This document shows positions 37,801-49,585 of a stretch of 64,000 nucleotides of DNA, one piece after another (positions within the stretch are counted from its first letter, which is position 1; every line of letters begins with the position of its first letter). The notes beneath the pieces were generated by a model that was given only the letters and a program-made list of their open reading frames with translations, had not been told where the DNA came from and ran no database searches. The stretch comes from Synaphobranchus kaupii (lineage: Eukaryota > Chordata > Actinopteri > Anguilliformes > Synaphobranchidae). The stretch covers positions 23,598,305-23,662,304 of the forward strand of contig CM056391.1 of assembly GCA_029718625.1 (NCBI GenBank), in the 5' to 3' direction. Made by a program: the position numbers and the translations under genes.

Positions 37801-39853
37801 CAGCTCTGCAGTGGGAAAGGGGCATAATGAGTCAGCCTGGTTCCAGCTCTACAGTGGGAAAGGGGCATAATGAGTCAGCCTGGTTCCAGCTCTGCAGTGG
37901 GAAAGGGGCATAATGAGTCAGCCTGGTTCCAGCTCTACAGAGGGAAAGGGGCATAATGAGTCAGCCTGGTTCCAGCTCTGCAGTGGGAAAGGGGCATAAT
38001 GAGTCAGCCTGGTTCCAGCTCTGCAGTGGGAAAGGGGTATAATGAGTCAGCCTGGTTCCAGCTCTGCAGTGGGAAAGGGGCATAATGAGCCAGCCTGGTT
38101 CCAGCTCTACAGTGGGAAAGGGGCATAATGAGTCAGCCTGGTTCCAGCTCTGCAGTGGGAAAGGGGCATAATGAGTCAGCCTGGTTCCAGCTCTACAGTG
38201 GGAAAGGGGTATAATGAGCCAGCCTGGTTCCAGCTCTACAGTGGGAAAGGGGCATAATGAGTCAGCCTGGTTCCAGCTCTGCAGTGGGAAAGGGGCATAA
38301 TGAGTCAGCCTGGTTCCAGCTCTACAGTGGGAAAGGGGCATAATGAGTCAGCCTGGTTCCAGCTCTGCAGTGGGAAAGGGGTATAATGAGCCAGCCTGGT
38401 TCCAGCTCTGCAGAGGAAAAGGGGCATAATGAGTCAGCCTGGTTCCAGCTCTGCAGTGGGAAAGGGGCATAATGAGTCAGCCTGGTTCCAGCTCTGGAGT
38501 GGGAAAGGGGCATAATGAGTCAGCCTGGTTGCAGCTCTACAGTGGGAAAGGGGCATAATGAGTCAGCCTGGTTCCAGCTCTGCAGTGGGAAAGGGGCATA
38601 ATGAGTCAGCCTGGTTCCAGCTCTGCAGTGGGAAAGGGGCATAATGAGTCAGCCTGGTTCCAGCTCTGCAGTGGGAAAGGGGCATAATGAGTCAGCCTGG
38701 TTCCAGCTCTGCAGTGGGAAAGGGGCATAATGAGTCAGCCTGGTTCCAGCTCTGCAGTGGGAAAGGGGTATAATGAGTCAGCCTGGTTCCAGCTCTACAG
38801 TGGGAAAGGGGCATAATGAGTCAGCCTGGTTCCAGCTCTGCAGTGGGAAAGGGGCATAATGAGTCAGCCTGGTTCCAGCTCTGCAGTGGGAAAGGGGCAT
38901 AATGAGTCAGCCTGGTTCCAGCTCTGCAGTGGGAAAGGGGCATAATGAGTCAGCCTGGTTCCAGCTCTGCAGTGGGAAAGGGGTATAATGAGTCAGCCTG
39001 GTTCCAGCTCTGCAGTGGGAAAGGGGCATAATGAGTCAGCCTGGTTCCAGCTCTGCAGTGGGAAAGGGGCATAATGAGTCAGCCTGGTTCCAGCTCTGCA
39101 GTGGGAAAGGGGCATAATGAGCCAGCCTGGTTCCAGCTCTACAGTGGGAAAGGGGCATAATGAGTCAGCCTGGTTCCAGCTCTGCAGTGGGAAAGGGGCA
39201 TAATGAGTCAGCCTGGTTCCAGCTCTGCAGTGGGAAAGGGGCATAATGAGTCAGCCTGGTTCCAGCTCTACAGAGGGAAAGGGGCATAATGAGTCAGCCT
39301 GGTTCCAGCTCTACAGAGGGAAAGGGGCATAATGAGTCAGCCTGGTTCCAGCTCTACAGTGGGAAAGGGGCATAATGAGCCAGCCTGGTTCCAGCTCTGC
39401 AGTGGGAAAGGGGCATAATGAGCCAGCCTGGTTCCAGCTCTGCAGTGGGAAAGGGGCATAATGAGTCAGCCTGGTTCCAGCTCTGCAGTGGGAAAGGGGC
39501 ATAATGAGTCAGCCTGGTTCCAGCTCTACAGTGGGAAAGGGGCATAATGAGTCAGCCTGGTTCCAGCTCTGCAGTGGGAAAGGGGCATAATGAGTCAGCC
39601 TGGTTCCAGCTCTGCAGTGGGAAAGGGGCATAATGAGCCAGCCTGGTTCCAGCTCTACAGTGGGAAAGGGGCATAATGAGTCAGCCTGGTTCCAGCTCTG
39701 CAGTGGGAAAGGGGCATAATGAGTCAGCCTGGTTCCAGCTCTGCAGTGGGAAAGGGGCATAATGAGTCAGCCTGGTTGCAGCTCTACAGTGGGAAAGGGG
39801 CATAATGAGCCAGCCTGGTTCCAGCTCTGCAGTGTAAAAGATGTATAATGAGC
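34826..39853. repeat. 43-bp minisatellite, ~117 copies, most with an AP-1/NF-E2 core
   Basis: Five kilobases of head-to-tail 43-bp units: GTGGGAAAGGGGCATAATGA, GTCAGCCTGGTTCCAGCTCT and GCA. Main variants are CTGCAG/CTACAG, AGTGGG/AGAGGG, GCATAATG/GTATAATG, TTCCAG/TTCCTG and GAGTCAG/GAGCCAG. By eye about 15 units have GAGCCAG; the remaining ~100 keep TGAGTCAGC, which contains the AP-1 consensus TGAGTCA and, on the other strand, GGCTGACTCAT (close to NF-E2/MARE). Minus-strand frames of 60-126 codons in the array arise because 43 is not a multiple of three; they are not genes. Confidence 0.97.
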
Positions 39854-41899
39854 TTGATGTCAGGAGTGTGAGCATAGTTGGAAAGAATCTCCGCTGTGGG
39901 ATTCCACAACAAAAACTCCCACCATTCATCGGGGCGCTGAGAATCCAAGGTAGTCGCCTTGGCAACCAGTGATAAATCCCTCCCTTTTGCAGAAGAGCAG
40001 ATGACTCTAAGCTTGAAAATGCACAGAAGGAAAAGGACATACCTCTACTCTATAACAAGTGTGCATATAGGACTCTATGTGTGAGAGCGCCAGCGCCTAA
40101 AAAAAATTGTCAAAACAAGTTCCAAAGTCCACAGTGAAGTACTTCAGGTTTAGCAATAATTCAAACTGCAGTCATTCATCAAAATAATTCTGTTATCTGT
40201 AAAGCATGTGTAGCCAGTATAAAAGACCATCAATTTTAAATAGAATGTCCTTGTAAACTAGTACAAGTATTATTCACTGTTGGTCATGCTAATGTGCTAA
40301 ATAGGTGGCAGGTGCCAAGGAAATTGTAATGGGCTACAGCAAAGGACAAATGCATTGTTCTTGTAAGACGTCTGAATTTACCACAATGCCAGTGTCCCTC
40401 TTTTGTTATAATTAGCACAGAAAGGCACAGAACAGAACGACAGGAGGAAAGACCTAGCGAAAAGGAGGAACAAGAAGGAACAGAGCCATAGGACGCTCCT
40501 GGCAACCTCTTGTCAGGTTACAATGAGCTTACAATAGCTTTAGACATGGATTGGGGAGGGGAACCACACAGCTCAGCAGGACGACTGCTGATTGAAATAG
40601 GGATGATGGACTGCAAGTGCTTGCGTCTACCCTCCCAAATTGATAAAGCACACTACAGTAATGGGATGGGCTTAAAATCATGACTGCAGTTTCTAAGTTG
40701 AAGGAGGAGAAAACCCCACTAAATTCACAAATTTGTGTGCAAGATATATTACCAGCACTGATCCAGTCCAGAGTATATGACAAGTACAGAAACCCTTTTT
40801 TGTATTTTATCAATATACATACAATGCATAATAAGTTTCTAAATAAAGAAATAAAAAAAGGCTTCCAAGAAGAGTCATATATTAAGGAGAGTGCAGATCT
40901 TCAGATGTTTTCAAACATTGCACTGTTACATTCTGCTCGATCAATGCAGAATTTAGGCTAATTGGCAGGCCTTGCTAAAATGCACAAATGAGCAAGTTTT
41001 TTTACGCTACATGAAAAGGGCATTTCCTGAATATTGACTTAACGATGAAAAAACTGCACACAGACACAATGTTAATTGTGCGCACTGTCGAACAGAATCG
41101 GTGCACGAGGCTAACTCAAGTCCCCATGCTAAATGAAATGCTGAGCTGTGAGAAAACACTGTGTGTGCACTGTGAAAGCTGAATTATCACCCCTACATTC
41201 CTGTAAAATCAGTTCCTGTTTTAGCCCGACAATGTGGAAAAAAAGCCGTCCCTTGAAAGCGAAGATCTCACATTGCGGAGAGCTGCTGCTGGATCCGCCA
41301 CTGTTAAACAATCTGCCGTATTTGCTTCCACACATAGAGAAGGAGATGGACCTGATTTACATTCATTTTCCAAAAATGCCAGAGAAACACCTACTATGTC
41401 CGACACCAACTTCCCTGCCTTCAAAGCTCATAGGAAATGGTGCCGTTTTACACTAAACCCGACAGCAAATGAGCACAAACTGTTGCTAATTTAACTAAAA
41501 AAAAAAACTTAGTCAAAGTCAGTTAATGGCTAACCCATTCTGTAAGCCCAGAATCCCCCATTTTTTTCAGTAAAGATGCTGTGGTAGATTTGTCAGCACA
41601 CCAAGTTTATTAATAGCTTAAATGAAAATAGAGCCACTGATTGACAATTCCTCTCTCAGTACCTGTGGTGATGTCATAGTTATATAAGGTAGATATATAA
41701 AGGTTGCTAATAGAAGTATACCATTTCACTGATGAAGGCAGGCTGCTGAAGATTTTGTATGCTTTTGTTTTATGAATATCAAAAAAAATTGTATGATCTT
41801 ATGATTGTAAAAGCAGACAATTTTGCTCTTCATAATGGTTTTTAAACTTAGACACATTAGTATGATCACAATCACTGGTACTGAAGTATACTTCAGTTA
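39854..41899. other. No recognisable feature
   Basis: Unique AT-rich sequence; no exon or element identified. Confidence 0.55.
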
Positions 41900-42736
41900 T
41901 TAAAGTGATACTGCAATCACTTTTCTAAGCCCTTTTTTACAGCTTCATTTTGAACTTGGAGCCGTGGGTAGGTGGGGTTATATGACGATGATGCCACAAG
42001 GTCATATTATGAATATTCATACCGTCAATGAGTGAAAGGGTGTGTCTTCGTGAACTGACTCAGCCCCCTTCCTGCTCTCTGCCAAAGATTTTAGATATAT
42101 GACAAGATAGGCAACTGGTGCTTTTCCCCATTGGATTTTTTTGTCCGCACAAGAGGAAGTGATCAGGCATGCGCAGTAGTGTTTTCAGTTAGCATAGCAA
42201 CTAAAGTTACATAACGTATGCTTAGAGTGGCGCGCATCTGACCGGCGCTAGCCGGATTTAAAGTTGGTTTTCGTTGGATAGTCAAAATCATAACGGGTTG
42301 TAAGTAGTAGTACTGGGTCCTGACAACCTAGGCATATATAATCTAAAAAGAAAAGGTAGACATTTCTTTTTGTAGATTTCGTCTGTCTGATAATGACCCG
42401 TTTACCTAACTGTTTTGAAAAAACTCCATTGACCGCCAGTCATTCAATGGGCGCCTGTTGTCTGTCTAATAAGTTCCAAGTGCGGACGTTCCAGACCCGA
42501 AGTGGAACCTCTTGCTCTCTGCTCACTTTACTAGCCGAGATTCCACCTATTTTTATGCTAAGGATTTCGGGAGGTCATGAATCCCCGGAAATGCAGCGCA
42601 TGGTAAGCCGACACAGAAACTCAGACGACACCCACTTCAACGCAATATGAGATTTTCGTTGTGTATGATCATAGTCTAACCCAAAACATCGGTTTTCAAC
42701 GCGAAAAGTCGGTTTTTGACTGCAGTATCACTTTAA
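41900..42736. mobile_element. TTAA-bounded non-autonomous element, 837 bp
   Basis: Ends TTAAAGTGATACTGCAATCA and, inverted, TTAAAGTGATACTGCAGTCA, with TTAA at both borders. The interior has no recognised transposase. Termini and TTAA resemble piggyBac or Kolobok derivatives; class not decided. Confidence 0.8.
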
Positions 42737-45700
42737 TGCTTTCTACTGCAATAATAATAGTTACATTACCTAAAGCATAACTGTTATTTGATACCAAAAT
42801 TCACTCACATAAAATCACTTAGACTGCAGACCAGATTACCCTGCTACTTTGTTTATGGAGATAACCATTCTCAACTGTATAAACTGCCACAACTATAAAT
42901 CTGTAACCAGACACTCTACAGTTCAGAATATAGCTAAATCAATTAAATCAGTGTTCCAGTTCATTAGAGCTGCTGCTTACACACCGATACTTTAGAGAAA
43001 TTTCACATGCTTTTATTTTTATCAAAATAAAGATTTGGTCAATGCAATATTAGTTATAATGGTTTTCAGTAGACATCCCTTCAAAAACACACAACCGTGT
43101 AATGGCCTCAATCATTTCTTCCATTGCATTTTCCAGGCGTCCTATAAGCGCAGATTAGTTGCCATGGCAATTCTAAATCAAGCATATGCTCGAGGTTCTA
43201 AATTGAGTACAATTGCAAAACAATTGTGTTGTACTTGCTCTGTTTGTAATGAGCTATATAGTAGACTTACATAACAGATTGCATTGTAAAACTACATTTC
43301 GCTCATAAGTTGAGTTATATAACGAGATTGTTCATTACTACTGATAATTCATGTAACAGATATTCCTCACTGCATCAAGGTGTCTCTTTCTGAAATAGCA
43401 CACCAGAGATAGTCTTTGATGTTGTTGGCATGGTGTACTGGACTTAACTGACTAACATCCACCCCTGTAGGCCATGCCCATGGTCTCTCTGAGAGAAAAG
43501 GACTGGTCAGGATTGAATGGTTCATACTGCTAAGGTACTGCATTCCAGCATGCAGAGATGTTCCCACACCATCTGATATCAAATCCTGACCAAGCAGTGC
43601 TGCCCACAGCCAGGTCCCTCATGGGGCAGGTCATAATTGCCCTTAGCGTCACTCAGGGAGGGAAGAATTTTGGCTGCTTTTTCCGCCACACTGGGCAAGA
43701 ACATCTCCTCTACTCAGTTGGGCATGTTGAAATTCCCAGCAGCTGCACAGGAAATGCACTACTACAGCACAATGACTGCGCAGCTCAGCTGGGAGCCTGC
43801 AGAGCAGAGCGAAGTGGCAGATTGTCTGGCAGTACAGTAATGTGACAGGCCTACTGATAACATTTGCCATTCCAATTCGAAAGGAATGAAAAAACCAAGG
43901 TTGAATTAATGAACACTTCTTGCAGCCAAAAAACACCAGATGGGCTTTCCGCAGTTCTGAGAGCCAGGTCAAGCAGCATGTTTGCTTCCTTTCACATGTT
44001 TAATAATGATTTGGTAATGATGGAAACCGATAAAGATTGGGAAAACAATTATGAATCCACACAAATTTCACTGCACATCGCCCAGACATCTTACCGTATC
44101 TGTTCACTATCCGTATCTGTGCACTATGGTTTCCTAGATTTACGGATAAGGACTGAAACAATTAAATGGCACTGAAAAAACATGAGCTGAAAATTAAGAA
44201 TATAAATAAAAAATATGTATGAATTGGTTCATGTTTCAAAAATGTTCAAACTATAATTTCACTTTCCATAGTGGAATTTGCATCTACAGCAACACTTAAC
44301 AATAAATTTGTGCAAAATCCATCAGAAATAAAGTCAACGGAGCAGTGCAAAAAATCCCTATGAAGTAAGGGCAAGGCAGTCTCCAGACATCCGTGTTGAC
44401 ACAGTTGTGTTCAAAGTTCAATTATTCTGTTATGCTCAGTGATTCTGGAACATATCTAGAAAAGATGTATCAAGCTAGCATATTCCTTCTTCAAACATTT
44501 AGCATGTTTTGACTATCCTAATTACCCAAAATGTTGGAAGTAGCCTAACTTTCCTATAATATCTGATATAGTGATAATGCAAACTATCATGGATCTGAAA
44601 AATTGCTGGACCGTGACTCTTCTCTTTTTGGATCGCAGCTGTAAGGAACTCTGATTCATATGGGTAAGGCAGGATTCCCGACATCGATTAATTATTAATC
44701 TAATCGTTTAATCGAAAATATTGTTTGTCTCAATAAGTTTCCAACATCAGCTGCCGCTACCTAGACACACCCCTCACTTGAAAAGGTGAATGCAAATACA
44801 TTAATGCAAATCCACAGCCATCAAAGCCACAACCCTGGATACTGCTAATGGCTGACCCAAGAGCAAACGCTCCAAGTGCATTCATCTTTAAATGGGAATG
44901 ACAAGGAATTAAGCATTTTAACACAAAACAAATGTGGGAGATTTCTTAATTTACCATTGTCTGCATTTTAAGCTCTAAGATGTTTTTTTTTTTTTCCAGT
45001 AGAGGTTCTTTTTAAAAAGGATCAATATCATATTTGATAAAAAATATATAAAAGATTTACAGCTACATGTATTACTGACCATAATATACTCACAAAACAT
45101 TATATTAATAATGTACAGTATGATTGCTCTTACCATGGGTTATGTGCCGTCTCTGGCTTCAGAAAGACATGACAGAACCTCCTGTTCTCCACACGAGATC
45201 AGAACTTCCTGTGGGTAGGCACACCCTCTGAAGGTCCACCTACAATGATAAGGAAACAAAGGCCAGGATTCAATCAACATTTGTCCTCAACTTTAATCCA
45301 CAAATACATTAAAGTTTTTTGACGCCCTTAAAGAGTTTGGATATCGGTAAACTGAACTCACCAGTGCTGGTGAAAAAGAAAAAAAAACACTGACACTGAC
45401 GCAGGGTTGCCTTTCAATTCATGCCACAATACTGTACCACAGAATTAATGCCATAATACTGTACCACAGCATTACAGCAGTGCTTCTCCTTACAAACCCA
45501 CCCTCTGTTGCCGAGGCGCTAATGGACGGCATCAGACTGCAAGCAAACATCTCCGTGACTCACTGTGTTCTCTAAGATGTGTCTTCCAGATAATGAAGGA
45601 AGGTGAAAGTGAGTATTGTGGGAGCTTCGCATAACTGTGTAGCTCTCAAACGAGACCTAGCACAAGCCTTTTGATAACGGAAGGTGTAGAATGGAGGCTG

Positions 45701-47479
45701 AGCCGCAGTTTGGCGCGGCGTGGTTATTATCACCACAGCTGTACGCGCAAGCAAAATATGAACTGACTCAAGCATGACTGTTAGGGCCATATCAACCTGA
45801 TGACAGCGCCACGGAAATCTTTCTCAATGGAAATCTGAATGTGCCAGCGGGACGAGAGATTTGTTGTTGTTCTCCCAGGGTGTCATGGGAAAACGATTCT
45901 GTCCCCTGGGTTGAGCCTGCAGTCCTTGCATACCCTCATATTCATAACAGAGCATGAAATCATCCTCGCCAGCCCCTAAGAGTGAACATCTACGTCAAAA
46001 CCTAAAGAGGAGTTACACAACCATAACTGAAACACTCGCCCAGCTCCGTCCATTCAAGACATGTGAATGTAAGGCTGCAAATCGGTTCTGCGCAAAGTAG
46101 GTTTTTCTGTCACTGGACACTAAACCTACGCTGTTTGTGGCGTTCTCAGAGGTATCATTCTTTAAATGGAAGCACTGCCACTCACAACATTAGTTTAATT
46201 GTCTGCCTGTTATACATCTGTCAGGATTGTAACATTATGTTCATGGTTATGGCTATTCGTCTGCATATCAAAAAGGATCACATATTGTTATCGTTATTCT
46301 TATGCTTTCCAATGGAAGGTTAACATATTTTGTGGTTTTCTCCAAACTAAGTGATTTCATTCTACTAATGCAAAGAAAAGATGGTTAGTGGAATTGCAAT
46401 GGGTTTTTAAAAAAACAGTGCTCCCGATGGTCAAAATAATATACAGTAAAAATGTTATTCTGCTCAAGGGAAGGATCATGAAAGCACAGTGAGAAAGCAG
46501 GGACAACTGGCCTTGTGCTATCACTCCTGACCACCAGGCTTTTTGCATTGTCGAGGTCAGTATGTTCCAAATGGATGCCCTGATTGGCAGTGGCGTGATA
46601 ACAGCAAGTTTGCGAAATGAAAAGCGCGGTAAATTGGATCAGGGTGACACACCACCGCCTCAGAACAGATGAATGTCACAAGTGGAATCGCTTGTTTTGG
46701 AAATAAGAGCCGTGTTCCTCTTGCTGTGTACTGACACATAGCGACGATGATGCAGACCCTCCAGGACGCCACAGCCTGCATCCAGTTTAACTCCCAGGCT
46801 GTAAGCTGCATAGAGAGCTTCAGACGTGGGCAAAGATGCAACTTCAGCATGTAATGCAGAGGTTGCTGGTTTGATTCCTGAGTTGGACTCTGCCATTGTA
46901 CTCTTTAGTAATGTAACCCCAAACGCATCAAGGAATCCAAATTTATAACAAGTAAATATATATATTTTTTATTAGCATTATAATATCATAATGAAATATT
47001 TCTAAACATTTAACATTTTTTTTACCTGCAAGTCATCCTAATTCAATTATAAAACTATCGATATAACAGTTTACATTTTTTTATGTATTTAATGTATGTA
47101 TTTTTCTTGTGCATATTTGCAACTGAAATATTTGATATTTGGGGTATGTTGATAAGTATGCACTAGACTCCATACCAGTAGACTCAAGACCAGCTTAGAT
47201 GCACCAGGGAAAATTTTTTATTTAATATACAAGAACTTTTCATATAGTGTTCGGCCATACTGATACTTCCATAGAATGTACAGCACAATGCATTCATTTA
47301 TACATAATCTCCAGGATGTTAAATATATTCACATAATTATAAACATAATAATTTGTCTTCAAGGAGAAATTAAGCAGGAATAATATACTGTGAGTGCTCA
47401 CCAAAGTACAATGTGTAGCACACACGACCGATTGTCCAAGAAACTGTCTCATCTGCACAAGTGCGCCAGAATTTCAAAC
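42737..47479. other. Gene-free stretch
   Basis: No coding exon recognised. It contains a T-run at 44982-44996, an imperfect palindrome around 44684-44715 (TCGATTAATTATTAATC) and a SINE-like relic near 46.8 kb. Confidence 0.5.
46810..46920 (+). mobile_element. tRNA-SINE relic
   Basis: A B-box-like segment GCAGAGGTTGCTGGTTTGAT followed by TCCTGAGTTGGACTCTGCCA and TTGTAC resembles the head of the SINE at 18972-19172. Only about 110 bp are left and the tail is absent. Confidence 0.45.
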
Positions 47480-48768
47480 TTAAAGGGATAGTTTGGAATT
47501 TTGGACATAATGTCTCAATTACGACTTACCCATGATGTAGTTGATTGATGGAAACCATTTTCAGATGGTTCTCTACTCTACTCTGAGGTATCGAGTAGTA
47601 TCCACTACCAAACGCACTTAAACACTCCACCGTGCACCCAAAAGACGACAGTCTATCGGGGTTATTTTCAGTGATTATACCATCATTTTTCAAGTCAAAC
47701 TATCGTTGAATCCTTTACTTTGTGCTCACCTAAATTCTCCGTGGAAGTACGGCGTTAGTTTAGTAGGTAACGTAAAGTAGCCTATAGCTCTGCCGGCCAA
47801 AAACAATATCGCGCGTGTGAAAGAATCAGACTCGTAGTATTGTTAGCTAACGTTCAGGTAAGATGATATTTCGATGTGTATTGCAAGGTTGTTCAAATCA
47901 TGCAAAAAAAAAAAAAGGGCACCACACAAAGTTTTCACCGATTTCCAGTGGAAGATCAACAAAGAAAACAGCTGTGGCTTCTTGCTGCTCGCATGGATGT
48001 CACCAATTGAGACTCTAAAAAAGTTAAAAGTGTGTAGGGCCTAGTGACCATTTCACGGAGGATGACTATGTGAAAATCAAAAAAGGACGGTCGGGACACC
48101 CTCTACTGAAGGAGACTGCTGTGCCATTACCTGTTTTTCTTCATGCACCGAAAACAACTGACGAGCAGGTAACTAATAAATGATTGCATGCGTGATCTAT
48201 CTATTCAATTTAGCTAGCTAGTTGCCACGATTGGGAAGTCATGGAAGTGGTCAAACTTTTCCTGAAAATTGGTAGCCAGTGTGCTTGCTTGTATATGCTG
48301 TGTTATTCTGTAGCATGTTTGTGTTTAGCTGACTTGTTGTCTACCAAATATGTAACTTTACGGCAAAACGGATTGTGTCGGCAACTGTGGAGTACAGCAG
48401 ATAGCCTACAGGCAGATACCCTGGCTAATCTACAGCTAGCTCCGCCGCCGTACTTCCACTGAGAATTTAGGTGAGCACAAAGTAAAGGATTCAACGATAG
48501 TTTGACTTGAAAAATGATGGTATAATCACTGAAAATAACCCCGATAGACTGTCGTCGTATTTTATTTGCTTTGGGTGCACTGTGGAGTGTTTAAGTGCGT
48601 TTGGTAGTAGATGCTACTCGATACCTTAGAGTTGTGCTAGCATTAGCAAAGTGTATGTCCAAAAGAAGGGACAGCATGGAATTATATGAAAATGTTCCAT
48701 CAATCAACTACATCATGGGTAAGTGGTAATTGAGACATTATGTCCAAAATTCCGAACTATCCCTTTAA
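47480..48768 (+). mobile_element. TTAA-bounded foldback element with THAP exon, copy 2
   Basis: Same family and orientation as 25078-26403: ends TTAAAGGGATAGTTTGGAAT and ATTCCGAACTATCCCTTTAA, long inverted arms and the same central THAP exon. Small internal deletions in the left arm distinguish it from copy 1. Confidence 0.88.
47863..48170 (+). pseudogene. Broken THAP zinc-finger exon in foldback element copy 2
   Basis: Collinear with the THAP exon of copy 1. It shares the same frameshift (AAGAAAACAGCTGTGG) and the same TGA in place of the conserved Trp (CACCAATTGAG), and adds a longer A-run and an insertion (AAAAGTGTGTAGGGCCTA) before the GTGACCATTTC that encodes CSDHF. Confidence 0.85.
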
Positions 48769-49340
48769 CTTCAAAGGCTGATGTTCACCGAAATACCTTA
48801 TTATTTCTCCCTTTTTAATAGTATTGGAAAATGATCCATTTTATGTCATAACTAATTCCAGCATGAGTAAAAATATGACAATGACAGGGACCAATAGAAA
48901 GGTCCATTCTCTGAAAAGGTCTGTTTTTGCAAGCTTGCTGTAACCTCTGAGAAATTAGATTTGGAAAGGCAAGAACCGGCAGAAACTGAATTCCCACAAA
49001 AGTGAGCAGAAGTGGGAACACGAGAGCTGTTCTAAGGGAGCAGGAAACATCCGCACCAAGGTTTCTCCTTTCGTCTCTCTCTCACAGAACATCTTTCTAG
49101 GAATACCGTCATGGTCTATGTTTTTCCTACAGTTTTACCCTGCCAATGCATTATCTTATTTTATATGTGGTTATTTAATTGGGTTCAGTCATCCATTATC
49201 TGTACACATGTTGTTTAGACTGAGGAAGACGAGCCTGTGTCCTGGGATGAACATCAATCTCCCTCCAAAAAGACACTTCTGTCTCAACAGATTTTACTTA
49301 AATAAGAGCAAAACAAGTAAAAGATACATTGGAACCTGCA
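48769..49340. other. No recognisable feature
   Basis: Unique sequence between two DNA elements. Confidence 0.55.
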
Positions 49341-49585
49341 CACTCAGAAAAAAAGGTACAAAAAGTACCTAAAAAGGTACAAAAGCTTGTCGCTGGGGTG
49401 GTACCCTATAGGTACATAAAATTGTACCCCCAGCTAACAATACATAATTAATTTGTACCTTTTTTTCTTGAAAAGGTACTTATTAGCACCCAGAGAGTAC
49501 TTATTCATACCCAAAGACAACATTATTGTAGATTATTATTATTTGAGAAATTTGTACTTCCACTGTACCTTTATTTCTGAGAGTG
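49341..49585. mobile_element. GGTACA-rich MITE, 245 bp
   Basis: Inverted ends CACTCAGAAAAAAAGGTACA and, from the other side, CACTCTCAGAAATAAAGGTA, flanked by TGCA on both sides (possible 4-bp target duplication). The interior is full of GGTAC/GTACC motifs, including GGGGTGGTACCCTATAGGTA. No coding capacity. Confidence 0.75.

Noticed and set aside
37961..38341. 126-codon minus frame in the 43-bp array
   Set aside because: Repeat artefact: the 43-bp unit cycles through all three frames and stays open wherever CTGCAG replaces CTACAG.
34826..39853. CRISPR array
   Set aside because: The units are contiguous with no unique spacers, and the genome is vertebrate.
44684..44715. AT-rich palindrome TCGATTAATTATTAATC
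   Set aside because: Low-complexity imperfect palindrome without other signals.
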